A DNA stretch of 64,000 bases, taken from contig NZ_CP080524.1 in the NCBI RefSeq assembly GCF_024746795.1, positions 248,001 to 312,000 of the forward strand. The letters are read 5' to 3'. The notes below the pieces were generated by a model. It was not told the origin of the DNA. It did no database searches and saw only the letters and a list, made by a program, of their open reading frames with translations. Every line of letters starts with the position of its first letter. Position 1 is the stretch's first letter. Below are positions 63,374 through 64,000 of the stretch, in pieces. The position numbers and the translations under genes were made by a program. Source of the stretch: Mesorhizobium sp. AR10 (GTDB taxonomy: Bacteria > Pseudomonadota > Alphaproteobacteria > Rhizobiales > Rhizobiaceae).

Positions 63374-64000
63374 ATGATCACCGCCGCCCTCACCGACGAA
63401 GAGCTCGAACGCTATGCCCGCCACATCGTGCTGCCCGAAATCGGCGGCGCCGGCCAGCAACGGCTGAAGCGTGCGCGGGTGCTGGTCATCGGCGCCGGCG
63501 GGCTCGGGGCGCCGGTGCTCGAATATCTCGCCGCCGCCGGCGTCGGCACGCTCGGCATCGTCGACGACGACAGCGTCTCGCTATCCAACTTGCAGAGACA
63601 GGTGATCCACGGCACTGACGCTGTCGGAATGGCGAAAACCGACAGCGCCAGGGATGCGATCGCGCGCATCAATCCCAATGTTAAGGTTGAACTGCATAAT
63701 TCCAGGCTGACGGCGGACAATGCCCCTGCCCTCGTCGCCGGCTACGATATCGTCGTCGACGGTTCCGACAATTTCGAAACACGCTATGCGGTGGCCGATG
63801 CCTGCGCCGCGGAGAAACGGCCGCTGGTGCACGCCGCCGTCGGCCGCTTCGACGGCTCGGTGACGGTGCTGAAACCGTTCGAGAGCGGCACGGACGGCAG
63901 GCCGAACCCGGGCTACCGCGATCTTTTTCCCGAGCCGCCGCCGCCGGGACTGGTGCCGTCCTGCGCCGTCGCCGGCGTCGTCGGCGCACTGACCGGCGTC
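63374..64000 (+). CDS. moeB: MoeB/ThiF/HesA-type adenylyltransferase, N-terminal part (cut by window edge)
   Basis: The first 209 residues of an E1-like enzyme that adenylates the C-terminus of a sulfur-carrier protein (MoaD or ThiS type). It starts MITAALTDEELERYARHIVLPEIG, with the ATP-binding GAGGLGAPVLEYLAAAGVG, the NLQRQVIHGTDAVG signature and YDIVVDGSDNFETRY. The zinc/catalytic half is outside the window except for the start PSCAVAGVVGALTGV. MoeB for molybdenum cofactor would suit the SoeA enzyme, but ThiF cannot be excluded. Confidence 0.85.
   Translation, partial: MITAALTDEELERYARHIVLPEIGGAGQQRLKRARVLVIGAGGLGAPVLEYLAAAGVGTLGIVDDDSVSLSNLQRQVIHGTDAVGMAKTDSARDAIARINPNVKVELHNSRLTADNAPALVAGYDIVVDGSDNFETRYAVADACAAEKRPLVHAAVGRFDGSVTVLKPFESGTDGRPNPGYRDLFPEPPPPGLVPSCAVAGVVGALTGV

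Overview
The window looks like chromosomal DNA of an alphaproteobacterium of the order Hyphomicrobiales, most likely Mesorhizobium or a close relative. The evidence is high GC content, a gcrA gene with GANTC (CcrM) sites, a PodJ-type polarity factor with Sel1 repeats and a peptidoglycan-binding tail, RIME-like palindromes between genes, a SoeABC sulfite dehydrogenase, a Tad pilus locus, and the order mutM - enoyl-CoA hydratase - rpsT - dnaA - dnaN - recF. The species call is inference; no rRNA, tRNA, prophage, IS element or CRISPR array was seen.

Layout. 1-2.5 kb: argF (cut by the window edge) and argD on the minus strand, behind an attenuator-like leader, divergent from gcrA. 2.5-6.8 kb: corA, phoU and phoR (no pst genes between them), with ppk2 divergent. 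6.9-9.2 kb: a quorum-sensing cassette (luxR, luxI-type synthase, crotonase). 9.4-14.5 kb: an amino-acid-type binding protein ending in a 24-bp tandem repeat, a TerB-like protein, class I lysyl-tRNA synthetase, a degenerate nuclease-like exported protein, an S24 repressor and a truncated thioesterase. 14.5-21.8 kb: a four-gene beta-oxidation cluster under a probable LiuR-like MerR regulator with a long palindromic operator. 22.2-26.3 kb: podJ.

26.5-35.5 kb: a sulfite-related region with a TauE/SafE exporter, a TIGR02186-like exported protein, an Hsp70-like protein, a LysR regulator and soeABC, preceded by a small ORF coupled to soeA. 35.5-41.5 kb: the ligase-associated repair pair pdeM/lhr, a C40 peptidase, a MarR-like regulator and leucyl aminopeptidase. 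41.5-53.8 kb: the Tad pilus locus (tadD, tadC, tadB, cpaF, cpaE, cpaD, cpaC, cpaB, cpaA, flp on both strands, plus a solitary CpaC-N-like protein and two TadE/G pseudopilins). 53.9-64 kb: a PhnD-like binding protein, deoB, mutM, an enoyl-CoA hydratase, rpsT, dnaA, dnaN, recF and the start of a moeB/thiF-type gene.

The most coherent hidden layer is regulatory. Seven sites matching TTAA-N7-TTAA with one mismatch (the CtrA pattern) lie upstream of nearly every Tad transcription unit, podJ and dnaA, and GANTC sites cluster at gcrA and dnaA. This suggests that pilus, polarity and replication genes here are tied to the alphaproteobacterial cell-cycle circuit. The quorum-sensing cassette with its coupled crotonase is the best candidate for unusual chemistry.
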